Shown here: positions 20,769 to 31,410 of the stretch, in pieces
Position numbering within the stretch: the first letter of the stretch is position 1
Layout of the letters: each line of letters starts with the position of its first letter
NCBI GenBank assembly: GCA_917880885.1
Contig: OU862906.1
Location: forward strand, 57,888,665 to 57,952,664
DNA from: Limnephilus marmoratus
Lineage: Eukaryota; Arthropoda; Insecta; Trichoptera; Limnephilidae
Reading direction: 5' to 3'
DNA length: 64,000 nt
Program-made: the position numbers and the translations under genes
The notes under the pieces: model-generated
Told to the model about the DNA's origin: nothing
Database searches by the model: none
The model's input: only the letters and a program-made list of their open reading frames with translations

Positions 20769-21960
20769 TAGTTTGGCAAGAAAGTGTAGAAATTAATTCA
20801 ATTGGAACTAAACGTGTTCATTACTATGGCAACACCGAATTATATGACGTTTCCTATGGCTGCCATATTGTTGCGTGTTACGGTTGATTTATTGTCTTAA
20901 ATCTGAGTAGAATATCGCTGATTTGATAATATTTTTATTCATTGTTTGCCTGAATTTAATTAAAATGAATAAATTATTACATAGTGATACAAGAGGGGTT
21001 ATATTCTGCGTTTTTCAACGCTGCCTAGCCGAGTGTCACGCGAAGAAGCTTCTTTTTTAATTTAGAAGATGTTTGCAAACGAACTGCAGAAATGACTGGT
21101 ACGTAGTATAGTTTGTTTAATAAATTTCATTAGTATTACAAGATTTATGCCAATTTTCGAGCGATAATAACCATTACAATCTGATTTGAGGTTATAGTTA
21201 AAAAAATCTGATTTTGACACTTCATTTTGACAGTTAATATGCGGCCACAGGAAAAAGGGAATAACTCAATAAAAAAAATAATATTAAACTCATAGAAAAG
21301 TTACTTTTTTCTCGTTTTCTCTTTCTTTCTTTCCAAGTGAATATTATCTAGTGTGTGTTTTTAAAGCTCCCTTCTATAATAATAATTTTAATGATTTTTC
21401 ACACACAGGTAAATCTGAATCAACGGTAAGACGAATTGTCAAGGAAGGGGAAAAGGCAGATGGAAAATTTGAAACACCGGGAAAACGGACAATGGGCATT
21501 ATGTAATAGCATAAGTGCTGACGATTGGAAAAATTGTTGCAAACACGTGATGAAAATTGATGCAGAATATTATGCATGAGGCAGTAATATATATGATGAT
21601 ATCGATGAACTGCGTTTAGATGAAGATAAAGATACGGAAGAAGAAGAATCACACGAGGACGACGACAATAATTACATGTCGGGTGTTGAATTAATAGACT
21701 TAAATTTTTAAGTACCTACGTTTTTATATCGGAATAAACACCCACTTAAAACTTGTTTTATTTTATTTTGCTTCTATTAAATTACAGTTTTTTGTGCAAA
21801 TTTTTTGAAAATACAAATACGCTATGAAATATGCATTTTGCCAGAAGTGTTTTTTTAAAATATACGTTCTTTGTCTTATGAGCCATCTTGGTGTTGCCAT
21901 TTAAAACTAGAAAACGATCGCAGCGCCATCATTTATTTTCTACACTTTCTTGCCAAACTG
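20769..21960 (+). mobile_element. Tc1/mariner-superfamily element, internally deleted
   Basis: The terminal inverted repeats share AGTTTGGCAAGAAAGTGTAG, with a further inverted match around ATGGCAACACC. TA lies on both sides (20767-20768, 21961-21962). Rejoining the flanks recreates the 76-bp satellite text GAGTAGGTACATATG, proving insertion into a satellite unit with TA duplication. 1192 bp. It carries only two coding remnants. Confidence 0.85.
21030..21712 (+). pseudogene. Tc1-like transposase remnants with possible intron
   Basis: The first piece ends NLEDVCKRTAEMTG. A GT...AG interval (21099-21408, GTACGT to CACACAG) splits it in frame from KSESTVRRIVKEGEKADGKF plus ETPGKR, together a helix-turn-helix DNA-binding region. 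Sequence then jumps to a C-terminal piece, SADDWKNCCKHVMKIDAEYY, followed by an acidic tail (DEDKDTEEEESHEDDD) and a stop at about 21712. The W-x2-CC-x-HV pattern is familiar from the end of Tc1-like DDE proteins. The catalytic core is missing and a stop interrupts the C-terminal piece. The intron is a prediction. Confidence 0.6.
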
Positions 21961-21961
21961 T

Positions 21962-23545
21962 ACATATGTTTTGGTGATTACATTAAATATAATTTTTTAT
22001 AAAATTTGGTAGGTAGGTACACAATATTAGAGTAGGTACATATGTTTTGGTGATTACATTAAATATAATTTTTTATAAAATTTGGTAGGTAGGTACACAA
22101 TATTAGAGTAGGTACATATGTGTTGGTGATTACATAAAATATAATTTTTTATAAAATTTGGTAGGTAGGTACACAATATTAGAGTAGGTACATATGTTTT
22201 GGTGATTACATTAAATATAAATTTTTATAAAATTTGGTAGGTAGGTACACAATATTAGAGTAGGTACATATGTTTTGGTGATTACATTAAATATAAATTT
22301 TTATAAAATTTGGTAGGTAGGTATACAATATTAGAGTAGGTACATATGTTTTGGTGATTACATTAAATATATATTTTTATAAAATTTGGTATGTAGGTAT
22401 ACAATATTAGAGTAGGTACATATGTTTTGGTGATTACATTTTTGGTGATTACATTAAATATAAATTTTTATAAAATTTGGTAGGTAGGTATACAATATTA
22501 GAGTAGGTACATATGTTTTGGTGATTACATTAAATATATATTTTTATAAAATTTGGTATGTAGGTATACAATATTAGAGTAGGTACATATGTTTTGGTGA
22601 TTACATTTTTGGTGATTACATTAAATATAAATTTTTATAAAATTTGGTAGGTAGGTACACAATATTAGAGTAGGTACATATGTTTTGGTGATTACATTAA
22701 ATATATATTTTTATAAAATTTGGTATGTAGGTATACAATATTAGAGTAGGTACATATGTTTTGGTGATTACATTTTTGGTGATTACATTAAATATAAATT
22801 TTTATAAAATTTGGTAGGTAGGTACACAATATTAGAGTAGGTACATATGTTTTGGTGATTACATTAAATATAAATTTTTATAAAATTTGGTAGGTAGGTA
22901 TACAATATTAGAGTAGGTACATATGTTTTGGTGATTACATTAAATATAAATTTTTATAAAATTTGGTAGGTAGGTATACAATATTAGAGTACGTACATAT
23001 GTTTTGGTGATTACATTTTTGGTGATTACATTAAATATAAATTTTTATAAAATAATACCTACCTACCAAATTTTATAAAAATTTATATTTAATGTAATCA
23101 CCAAAAATGTAATCACCAAAACATATGTACCTACTCTAATATTGTATACCTACCTACCAAATTTTATAAAAATTTATATTTAATGTAATCACCAAAACAT
23201 ATGTACCTACTCTAATATTGTATACCTACCTACCAAATTTTATAAAAATTTATATTTAATGTAATCACCAAAACATATGTACCTACTCTAATATTGTATA
23301 CCTACCTACCAAATTTTATAAAAATTTATATTTAATGTAATCACCAAAACATATGTACCTACTCTAATATTGTGTACCTACCTACCAAATTTTATAAAAA
23401 TTTATATTTAATGTAATCACCAAAACATATGTACCTACTCTAATATTGTGTACCTACTTACCAAATTTTAAAAAAATTATATTTAATGTAATCACCAAAA
23501 CATATGTACCTACTCTAATATTGTGTACCTACCTACCAAATTTTA
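21962..23545. repeat. 76-bp satellite, head-to-head inverted array
   Basis: The unit reads ACATATGTTTTGGTGATTAC, then an A/T stretch, then GGTAGGTAGGTACACAATAT and TAGAGTAGGT. Starts at 21962, 22038, 22114 and 22190 give a period of 76. Some units carry an extra TTTTGGTGATTACAT, lengthening them to about 92. About 14 units run forward to about 23045, then about 6-7 run in reverse orientation to 23545. Very low divergence suggests recent amplification. It is not CRISPR-like: there are no unique spacers, and the repeats abut. Confidence 0.95.
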
Positions 23546-23578
23546 TTCAATTTTATTCTCTAACAAAAGAATGTCAAT

Positions 23579-23624
23579 TGCCAGCCTGAAGATGTCCATA
23601 ACAGGATGAAACCGGTACTGGTTA
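23579..23624 (+). ncRNA. hammerhead-ribozyme-like motif (right arm)
   Basis: Conserved core elements appear in the right order: CTGAAGA (23586-23592, fits CUGANGA), a short stem GTCC/GGAT, GAAA (23608-23611), then a self-complementary CCGGT and CTGG, which can pair with CCAG before the core. One unpaired C lies between CCAG and the core and one T follows it, so it departs from the canonical fold. Penelope-like elements are known to carry hammerheads in their terminal repeats. Activity is unproven. Confidence 0.45.
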
Positions 23625-24089
23625 AATAAATATGTGGAAATAAGTTAAAAAAATTGTTTTAATTTCAATTTAATACAATATAATTCCACCAAGTATAACA
23701 GAACAATAAATAAACTCATATCATTAGTCTATTTCAGTGTTTTTCAATCTTTTTGAATACGCGACCCCTTTACAGGTTGAAAATTTCTGGCGACCCCCTT
23801 TGGCCATAGATACAGACAAAAAGTTAGTAATTTAAATACGTTAATTATTTTCTCTATTTTGGTACCTATATTCATTATTACGGCCTACACTCTGCAAGGA
23901 AGCCGCGAGAGCTTTTAAAGTAAGGACGATGTAAGTTGGTAAGGCTGCATGCGACTTTGACTTGGACGCCCCAGCTTGTGCGGGCCTCATTTTGCGGCAT
24001 AGGTGGATTTTAAAACCCCTTCTTGGATAATACAATAGAACTGGCTGATCTCACCCAAATATGAAAGAAAATCTTATACATTTAGCTGC

Positions 24090-24720
24090 TGACGGCATGC
24101 TTAAAATGGCATTTCATTCTCAAAGTGTTGACGAAATGAAGTGATAAAAAGAAAAGAAGAGTATCCAGAGCTGGCAAGGGAAGCTCTAAAATTATTAGTG
24201 CCATTTGCCACTTCATACTTATGTGAACTGACATTCTCTTCAATGGTGGACATGCTAACTAAAATTATTAGTGCCATTTGCCACTTCATACTTATGTGAA
24301 CTGACATTCTCTTCAATGGTGGACATGCTAACTAAAATTATTAGTGCCATTTGCCACTTCATACTTATGTGAACTGACATTCTCTTCAATGGTGGACCCT
24401 CTAAATAAAATTATTAGTGCCATTTGCCACTTCATACTTATGTGAACTGACATTCTCTTCAATGGTGAACATTCTAACTAAAATTATTAGTGCCATTTGC
24501 CACTTCATACTTATGTGAACTGACATTCTCTTTAATGGTGGACACTCTAACTAAAATTATTGGTGCCATTTGCCATCAAAAATTTCATCAAATATTTGCA
24601 GTTAATTTTCACTTGTGTGAGTTCTGTTACTATGTAGGCCAGTTACTTCGTAAAACTGAAATAATCACAGAACTTGAGTTGAACTTACACAGAACGTGAA
24701 AATCAACTTCAAATATTTGA
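24090..24720 (+). pseudogene. hAT transposase C-terminal relic
   Basis: Translation around 24150-24260 gives EYPELAREALKLL followed by VPFATSYLCELTFSSMVDM, the hAT dimerisation domain (usual form LPFATSYLCE-x-GFSAL) found in ZBED-like and SCAND3-like hAT proteins. The segment encoding VPFATSYLCE is repeated in tandem five times with a 73-bp period, so each repeat shifts frame. Past the array a short tail (YYVGQLLRKTEIITELELNL) follows. Nothing of the catalytic core remains. Confidence 0.85.
24188..24575. repeat. 73-bp tandem array within hAT coding DNA
   Basis: Unit starts at 24188, 24261, 24334, 24407, 24480 and 24553 (AAAATTATTAGTGCC...), a period of exactly 73. About 5.3 copies with few differences. 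The period is not a multiple of three, so it arose after the gene was already non-coding. Confidence 0.95.
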
Positions 24721-24968
24721 AGAATTCGTAAAATTTTTTAAAAGAACCCATCCTTAACTTAGAAAATGATTTGATTATTAACATATGAAATATAGCACCA
24801 CGATTTGGAATATTTTTGAAAAATCAACAAGCCCATCCTTCTCACCGAAATAGTGTTTTTATTGTAGTTAGAACCTCGCGTTTTTACTTTTGCCGGCGAC
24901 CCCCCGAGTAAGGCTGCGCGATCCCCCTAGGGGTCGCGACCCACAGATTGAAAAACACTGGTCTATTT

Positions 24969-25965
24969 TAACCATTTTCGTTCATCTGCGGTTAAGTTAA
25001 TGACAAGATTTGTCCCTAGAAAAGGCCCGAAGATATCGATCTAGGGATTGGTAATGGATTGATTAGGAATGTAAAATTTGTGTTGTGGATTCATCTGCTG
25101 ACACATTTTAAAGGAAAACATTTTCTTATTTGAAGTGCAGTCATAAAATTCTAGTTGCGGACTATGTATATGCTGCCAGAATCAAAGAGAAACCGTGTAC
25201 AATGAATTGAACGTGGTTTCAGATGAATCCAACTGAAATTTAACATTCTGAACGCAAAACTGGTTATTTATAATTAAGAATATCTGAACGCGGCGCATTA
25301 AAACTATACTCAGAAGATAAACACTTTTGTAAGAAAGGAAATTCTTTTTGAAATTCAGCGAACCTACAACTTAGCTTTTTCGCGGTCGGCGGCATGGTCA
25401 ACAAATTATTTGATTTATTACGTATCACGGCTTGCACTTATTCAATACTACACTGGCGCTCTTTGACTCTTGCTTGACTTACCTAAATAAACCAATAGAT
25501 CAATAGTACAAATGTCATTTACGGTAGGAACCAGGAAAATTGAAAAACCAAAAAAAAAACAGAAAAGAATTAAAAAAAATAATAAAGGTTAAAACTTTTG
25601 GGTTTTTGTTAGTTTCTACCATAGAGAGGGATACATATAAAAAACTCATGCCAAATTTGAAGAAAATCGGTCAATTAGAACTTGAGATTTTGTGACAAAC
25701 GTTTCGAAAAAGTATTTTTGAGAAAAACGAGTTTAAAGTTTTGTTCCATTTAGATTCTAGTTAGATTCCGTCTAAACCGGTTGAATAGCCACGACACTAA
25801 AATGGCTTTAGCTTTTAAAATAATTCGAATTTCGAAAAATCCTTTAAGGAGATATTCTTAATTGCCTAATCGAAATACGATTTTTTTCTGGACTAGAATA
25901 CCCCCTTAAGAAAGTTTTTTTAATGAAAAGACAAATAACTTTGTTTACCTCACTTTGAAGTCACT
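24969..25965. other. no gene recognised
   Basis: AT-rich unassigned DNA with no ORF above background. Confidence 0.5.
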
Positions 25966-27104
25966 CCATTGCGCGGGCAAATGCCAGACTTTTGCTTTGA
26001 CAGTCAAGGTTAACAACATTCAAGGTCATAAATGTTTGACAATTTTTGTAGTGTTTGAGCTTCCCGTGTTCGGCGGAAAACAAAACAAAAACAAAACTTA
26101 AACATCCCATCTCGGGTGAAGCGGGAAGGCAGGCGGGGGCCGGCGGGGGGGAGAATTCATTTTTTGACAGAAGACACGCGATGCGGTCGTGTGTGGGGAT
26201 AAACGGAATGGCCTTTTATGGTTGTGTGCCATGAGCGAGCATAATCACGAGTTTAAAATATTATTATACCTAAATATAATATAATAATCAAAATATTTGA
26301 TAATACAATTATAACATAATATCAAATATTTATAATTATTCTGTTTTTGACGTAAATGTTTACGCACTCTAAATTCTAGTAACTTTAGGTCGTGCAATTC
26401 AATGACGTTTTTATATAATGTTATTGGTGCAGTAATCGATATTTGTCGGAAATCTTTCCTGATAAATAAATATCTGTGTTTTCTTCCTGGTGTAGCATCT
26501 TTTCCACATCGAACGCATTTTCACATTTACGTAAACGATAAACGTCAAATGTCAAGTTTTTTGGTTATCAACTGCGCGGATCTAATAATTAATAAGGATT
26601 TTAAATAAACACAATGTCGTAATGGATGATTATTTCTTTCGTGAACTCACTTGTAAATAAAGTCTATTAATTTATAAATCTGTTTCAGAGACACGGGAGA
26701 AATTGGCCAATTTAAATTTATTCCATTTTTGATGCTACGTAATTATTCACGCACTCTAAATTCAATAGTAATCGATATTAGTTGGAAATCTTTCCTGATA
26801 AATAAATATCTATTAAAATATCTGTGCATCTCAAATTCAATAGCAACTTAGGACATGCAATAAACGCCAAATGTCAAGTATTGCGTACGCGTGGACGTCC
26901 GTATTCCAGACCAGTTGTCAAATTGTGTGAACCGCGCAAACTTCACCCTAATCTTACAAATGTAATTGTTTGAAAGTCCTTCAATGACCTTCAAACGCCG
27001 AACACGGAAGCTTAAACACTACAAAAATTTTCAAACATTTATGATCTTGAATGTTGTGTTATGGGACTGTCAAAGCAAAAGTCTGGCGTTTGCCCGCGCA
27101 ATGG
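25966..27104. mobile_element. foldback/MITE with TIRs of about 100 bp
   Basis: The left end CCATTGCGCGGGC (25966-25978) and the right end GCCCGCGCAATGG (27092-27104) are complementary. The match runs inward about 100 bp through AGACTTTTGCTTTGACAGT and AACATTCAAGGTCATAAATG. The interior has an internal duplication (GTAATCGATATT...GGAAATCTTTCCTGATAAAT at about 26432 and 26768). No transposase. No convincing target duplication. Confidence 0.8.
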
Positions 27105-27107
27105 ACC

Positions 27108-27626
27108 CGTCTTTATTTTTTATTTTTTTTATTTATTTATTTTTTTATTTTTTATTTGTTTATCTTAAAATTGCTACATATTATAATTTTACTGGTCTTC
27201 CATTAAAAGCCTTAGCTTGTGGATGGAAGAAGAGTCGACATTTCATATATTATGTACAAATACAGTCACGTGTACAGTTAATACAATGCAGTTAATACAT
27301 TTCATATAAGTACAATTACTTTTTACTATAGTCATGTATTTCAATATATATGTAGGTGCAGTTAATACAGATACATGGCAATCAGACCCGTTAACTAAAA
27401 TATGCAAATATATATGTATTCAGTAAGAAGTAAAACAAGTATGATTTTTAGTGTGACATTCTCTAAAATACTTTTTGATGGAGTTCAACAATTGAACTTT
27501 GTTCCTAATGCTTCTGATTTCTATTGGCAGGTTATTGAAAAAGAATTTTCCTTGGTGAGTATAATGGTGTTGGGCAAAAGAAGTGTTTAATTTGGGGCAT
27601 ACAAATACATGTTTAAGTCTACACAA
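27108..27626 (-). mobile_element. 5'-truncated LINE tail with A-rich end
   Basis: The minus strand at 27420-27626 encodes a LINE ORF2 C-terminus: LNTSFAQHHYTHQGKFFFNN, LPIEIRSIRNKVQL, LNSIKKYFREC. The 3' UTR extends left to a T/A-rich stretch at 27112-27165, the complement of an A-rich tail, abutting the MITE at 27104. A typical 5'-truncated insertion. Confidence 0.75.
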
Positions 27627-27668
27627 TCAACATGTTTCGTGAACGATGTTCACATCATCAGGATCAAA
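27626..27668 (-). ncRNA. hammerhead-ribozyme-like motif near the Penelope relic
   Basis: On the minus strand: helix I strand GATC, core CTGATGA (27661-27655), one extra T, a perfect 6-bp hairpin GTGAAC-ATC-GTTCAC, GAAA (27638-27635), a short self-complementary ACATGT, T, then GATT closing helix I. This is the best fold of the set. It lies downstream, in the same orientation, of the Penelope endonuclease relic at 27900-28243. The extra T at the base of stem II is non-canonical. Confidence 0.55.
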
Positions 27669-27705
27669 TGTATACTAAACTTAAAAATTAAACATAGATG
27701 ACATA

Positions 27706-27844
27706 TCCCCAGATTCCTACCCACCCCTTAAACTCTCCTCTCCTTCCTTTCCTTAAAAAAACCCTCCACACAGCATCCCCAAAGATGACATAGGCCCTGA
27801 GGGAAATTATTTTCCTCAGGGCCTCCTGTGTGGAGCTCATGTAA

Positions 27845-27848
<4 letters not shown>
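27706..27848 (+). mobile_element. 5'-truncated SINE/LINE tail with double hairpin
   Basis: Matches the 3' ends at 40200-40345, 44090-44243 and 54200-54365: AGATTCCTACCCACCCCTTA, CCTCCACACAGCATCCCCAA, then GGCCCTGAGG...CCTCAGGGCC and CTGTGTGGAG. It has inserted into or beside the Penelope relic; its A-tail runs straight into the TA microsatellite. Confidence 0.85.

Positions 27849-27898
<50 letters not shown>
27847..27898. repeat. (TA)n microsatellite
   Basis: About 50 bp of alternating TA with one interruption, seeded at the tail of the SINE fragment. It creates a spurious YIYIYI run in open frames on both strands. Confidence 0.95.
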
Positions 27899-27901
<3 letters not shown>

Positions 27902-28330
27902 GAAAAGGGTAGAAGGGAGGGGAAGGGGTAAGAGTGGGGGAAGTTTATTAAAATTATGGATTTCAAAGTCATTAGCAGGGGAAGACTGGTTAAGTGGGAA
28001 AAGGTTCAAATGAGGATTTACAAAAATTTGCTGCTTATTAATTATGTCTGCTTTATTATTTACACTTTTCCTAATTTCTAAAATCTCTAGACTATTTATC
28101 TGTGATGTCTTATAACCCGTATGCAATATTTTAAGTCCATGGTTTTTGTCAAAATTATGATCATGTTTTAATAAATGATCTGCGAACTCAGATTCGCTAT
28201 TGCGGAAAGATTTTTTTATTGCTAAAAGCTTTTTCCAATTCATAATCTATGTTATCTAGGCTTACTAGGCGAGGCGGCGGAATTAGATGGAGAGATCTAT
28301 TGTGAATTTGTAGGTGCTGTTATTTAGATG
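27899..28330 (-). pseudogene. Penelope-like GIY-YIG endonuclease, C-terminal relic
   Basis: On the minus strand, from the ATG at 28243: KSFRNSESEFADHLLKHDHN, then NHGLKILHTGYKTSQINSLE plus ILEIRKS. The pattern S-x-FADHLL-x4-H...LKILH-x-GYK...LE-x-LEI-x-K is the characteristic end of the Penelope-like endonuclease domain. The GIY-YIG motif itself and the reverse transcriptase are not present upstream. The open frame continues through the microsatellite and the antisense of a SINE tail, which is spurious. Confidence 0.78.
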
Positions 28331-28449
28331 CAAATCTGGTGTTATATACCGGCAAATTGTTAACTTCCCATTTAATGAGTTTATCTTCTCGTATGAGAAG
28401 AGCTGCTGTTCATCCAAAATAAATAAAGTAAAAGGAAATGCGTACCAAG

Positions 28450-29411
28450 CTGGTAACAAAATAAATCATGTTTTTCATTAAAAAATACCATCTCTTGACA
28501 AAGTAAGTACCTCAAAGTTCTTTCAAATACGTTTTGTATGTAAGAAAATGCAAAATTAATTTGCAAAGAAGATTAGTCTTGTGTTCTTTCTTGTTGTTGT
28601 TCACGAGTCTTAGTGTGTATTATACGCAAAGCTTTGTACTGTTCATAGTTTGCCGCTGGCTAGAAGCTGCTCAGAGTTATATATTACGTACAATACGATA
28701 TCCTATATTGAAAATCAAGTGTTTTAGACATCTCCGAGAGGCACATTATTAACATTATAATTCCCTTACACGATAATTCTTTGTACATTTTTATGTGCAT
28801 TCAATATTTAAATTCTCTTTGGCGTATTTTTTTTTACTACGTTCGTTATTTACGTAGAGCAAATACTTTAGATGATTACACGTTTAGCTTCTGACATTCT
28901 TTTTCAGATCAAAAACAAGTAATTCAAAAATATTGTAACTAACGGGAAGCGGAAGTTACACTCTTGATAACGAAATTTCTTAGATTTGCTTTGGCTTGAG
29001 AAATAAATAGAGTAACAGTGAAGATTAATGATCAAGTTAACCTAACTTTTTCATTACCCTCTTCTCAAATATTGTTATATTATCTCCGTGAGAACGACTC
29101 GTTTTTATGACTTGTATTTATTTATTTATAAAATATGTCATATTTAAATAAGACAAAACTAAGAGTAGATACATTAAATCACCATACTTGCTGCCCATTT
29201 CACGGTTACCGATGAAGTCTAGTGTCAACTGTGGATTTAGTATGCCTATAGACATGCTGAAAACTGGAAAAATTATAATGGAAAGGAGAAAAAGACGTAC
29301 ATACGCAAGGATTAGATTATAAAAAACATACATAACTTTTTTTGTATTTGTGCATGAATGCACACACGAGTTTATAGGTGCATACATACATACACACATG
29401 TATATATATAT
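28450..29411. other. no gene recognised
   Basis: AT-rich unassigned DNA. The ORFs at 28534-28752 (+) and 29118-29399 (-) carry no recognisable signature. Confidence 0.5.
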
Positions 29412-30144
29412 ACATTTTTTTTTAATTGAAATATTTATCGAAATTACAATTTTACATCATAATATAACATCAGTATTTCAATCACTCTCCTAATAAAGCA
29501 GCTGCTTCTGTTTAGGAGAGGACAATTAAATATTTTTACATCTGTTTAAATTAAAACTATTTATTGCAAAATTATTAGTAATTTTATGAGAAGATACGAG
29601 TAAAAGTAATAAAAAGTGTATTATTTATGTATATTTTAAAGTATATATATTATATAATATATACATCTCCATCAGAGTGCAAGACACAGGTTTCTAATAC
29701 TATCACATTCACTCGTCAACAAGTCCTCTGGCGCCTTCCTGAAACTGTGGTATTTGGCTACTGACTTTATTGAGATTGTTAAATTATTGAAGATTTTATG
29801 AGCAAGAAAGTTAAACTGTGACTGCGCCATTGAGGTTTTTGTTAGTGGAATGATATAATTGGTTTGGTTGGAATATATTGTATTATAGTTTGATTAAAAA
29901 ATATTTATTATGTATTGGAATTTAAAATAGCAGGATGTGTAGTTGACGTATATAGATTTTATATTTAGTACTTTGAAGTCCTTAAATAATGCCTTTGTGG
30001 GGTAAATATAGTATACTTTGTAAATAGTCCTTGTAGTAATGTGCTTTAATTAATGGATCTAACATCGTTTTAGAGCATCCTCTCCAGACTATTATACCGT
30101 AAGATAAAATTGATTGATATAGGGAAAAATATACTGTGTTTAGT

Positions 30145-30654
30145 TTATTGTTATTAAGTTTATTTTGTAGAACTCCATTTTAATTTTTTATTTTTTTTTA
30201 TATATTTAATAATAATTTAATTCAATGTATAAAAACAGTTTTTCATAAACAAGTTCTGCTTCTGCTTCGTAATTATTATTATTCGTTACAGCTGTTTCGC
30301 CCTCTGAAGGCATTATCAAACTGTGGTTGTTACCACCTACAGACGATGTATTTATGTCATTTCTAGACAGGTACTTATGATGACAAAACGAATAGCTTTT
30401 TATTTTTATTACCTGTGCCCCTAAACTTCTAAGTAAAATGACTGAAATATTAATGGTTAAGTTTCCCAATTACTGGATTGTTAATTAAAAATTCCATTAA
30501 AATTAATTAACCATTAAAAAAACCACAGTTTGATAATGCCTCCAGAGAGCGAAACAGCTGTAACGCATAATAATAATTACGAAGCAGAAGCAGAACTTGG
30601 TTATAATAAACTGTTTTTATACATTGAATAATAATATTATTAAATATAAAAAAA
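30145..30654. mobile_element. foldback with hammerhead-like arms, nested in a LINE
   Basis: Inverted arms at about 30189-30331 and 30521-30652 share AATGTATAAAAACAGTTT, CAAGTTCTGCTTCTGCTTCG, TTACAGCTGTTTCGC and GGCATTATCAAACTGTGGTT. The flanks repeat ACTGTGTTTAGT exactly (30133-30144, 30655-30666), extending imperfectly to nearly 40 bp. The interrupted LINE resumes on the other side, so the insertion is unambiguous. Each arm carries a degenerate hammerhead-like motif. This is the same architecture as the palindrome at 20.6-23.7 kb. Confidence 0.75.
30524..30568 (+). ncRNA. degenerate hammerhead-like motif (pair with 30286-30328, minus)
   Basis: TTTGATAATGCC, a short stem with GCC and GGC sides in the left copy, GAAA (30551-30554), then the palindrome CAGCTG and TAAC. 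Core positions differ from CUGANGA (TTGATAA here), so this copy is probably inactive. The inverted partner lies at 30286-30328. Confidence 0.3.
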
Positions 30655-31182
30655 ACTGTGTTTAGTGTTTTTTTTAAATTAGTGTATTTTGTAATGATCT
30701 GAAGATACATCCCAATTTCCATATACAGTTTGTAACATTAATTAGTGATCTTCCCACCGAAAATTATTTTCAATTATTACACCAAAGTAACTAATAGAAT
30801 CTACTCGTTTCAGTAGGTTGCATACTGCATAGCCATAGATAACTAGTGTATTTTTAGTACATGATTGATTGAAAGCTGATTGGAATATTAATACTAAATG
30901 TTAGATACTTCGTTTAAGTTGTGACGGGTCCTCGGTTCTAATATGGTTCTAATTTAATGTGGTAAATTCACGGCTCCGCGCGAGCCTCCGATAGCGTAAC
31001 GGACAAATCCCAGCGGCTAGAGACATCCAGCGAACGGAGGTTAGAATATGAAGTCCAAAAAAATAAACGCTTTCATAGACTTTCTAATTTCACTTCTACC
31101 GTGAGTGAATTGCAAACTCTGATTTATTATTTAATTTTTCATTATATTTTTGTAATAAATACAATAAAACATATTTTTTTAA

Positions 31183-31410
31183 ATGTTTTTCTTTTACTCA
31201 CAAATAATTGCCCAAGTTGCCTCTAAATTCATGAATCATTAAAATCATTAATGTCCCATATTTTATAATTTAAAGCAAAAATAAATAAAGTAGCTCATAT
31301 CCGTACAAGATGTTTGATACTAAATTTATTTTTTTCACAGGTATTTTGATCTCAAATCCAAAATTAAGATTTCTATGAAACGGGCCGAAACAGGCTTAGC
31401 GAACGTTCCT
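31183..31410. mobile_element. partial copy of the MITE at 47.9-48.6 kb
   Basis: TTTACTCACAAATAATTGCC, then GTTGCCTC, AAAGCAAAAATAAATAAAGT, TATTTTGATCTCAAAT and ATGAAACGGGC match the right TIR at 48358-48595 in order, with divergence. The other TIR was not found nearby. Confidence 0.8.

Larger units (their letters stand above)
20603..23705. mobile_element. large palindromic, Penelope-like non-coding element
   Basis: The outer arms 20603-20768 and about 23530-23690 are inverted copies: AAATTGAAATTAAAACAATT outward, then AACCAGTACCGGTTTCATCC and the segment TGACATTCTTTTGTTAGAG. Each arm contains a hammerhead-like motif. Inside the arms lies a 76-bp satellite in both orientations, so the whole locus folds on itself around about 23050. 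TATCATTAGTCT flanks both sides (20591-20602 and 23719-23730), and the similarity extends about 25 bp with mismatches. Inverted pseudo-LTR copies, hammerhead motifs and variable long duplications are features of Penelope-like elements; no reverse transcriptase is present, so the class is inferred. Confidence 0.55.
23735..24960 (+). mobile_element. hAT element, non-autonomous, with 8-bp target duplication
   Basis: The ends are CAGTGTTTTTCAATCT and AGATTGAAAAACACTG. GTCTATTT flanks both sides exactly (23727-23734, 24961-24968). Inside the ends lie matching CGCGACCCC segments. 1226 bp, holding only the C-terminal end of a transposase. The target duplication overlaps the right flank of the palindromic element, so this insertion came later or at its border. 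Confidence 0.95.
29412..30900 (-). pseudogene. LINE fragment (RT C-terminal half), interrupted
   Basis: The minus strand reads from the right: VDSISYFGVIIENNFRWEDH (about 30760-30830), interrupted by the foldback at 30145-30654. It then gives SILSYGI-like text, VWRGCSKTMLDPLIKAHY, NTIYSNQTNYIIPLTKTS, FNFLAHKIFNNLTISIKS and FRKAPEDLL, ending near 29690. The 3' UTR runs to a T-rich stretch at 29416-29424. There are several frame changes. The element is 5'-truncated. Confidence 0.78.

Noticed and set aside
21962..23545. CRISPR array
   Set aside because: Contiguous satellite units without spacers, in a eukaryotic genome full of transposons.
27728..27895. YIYIYI-rich C-terminal extension of the Penelope relic ORF
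   Set aside because: Translation of a TA microsatellite and of an antisense SINE tail.
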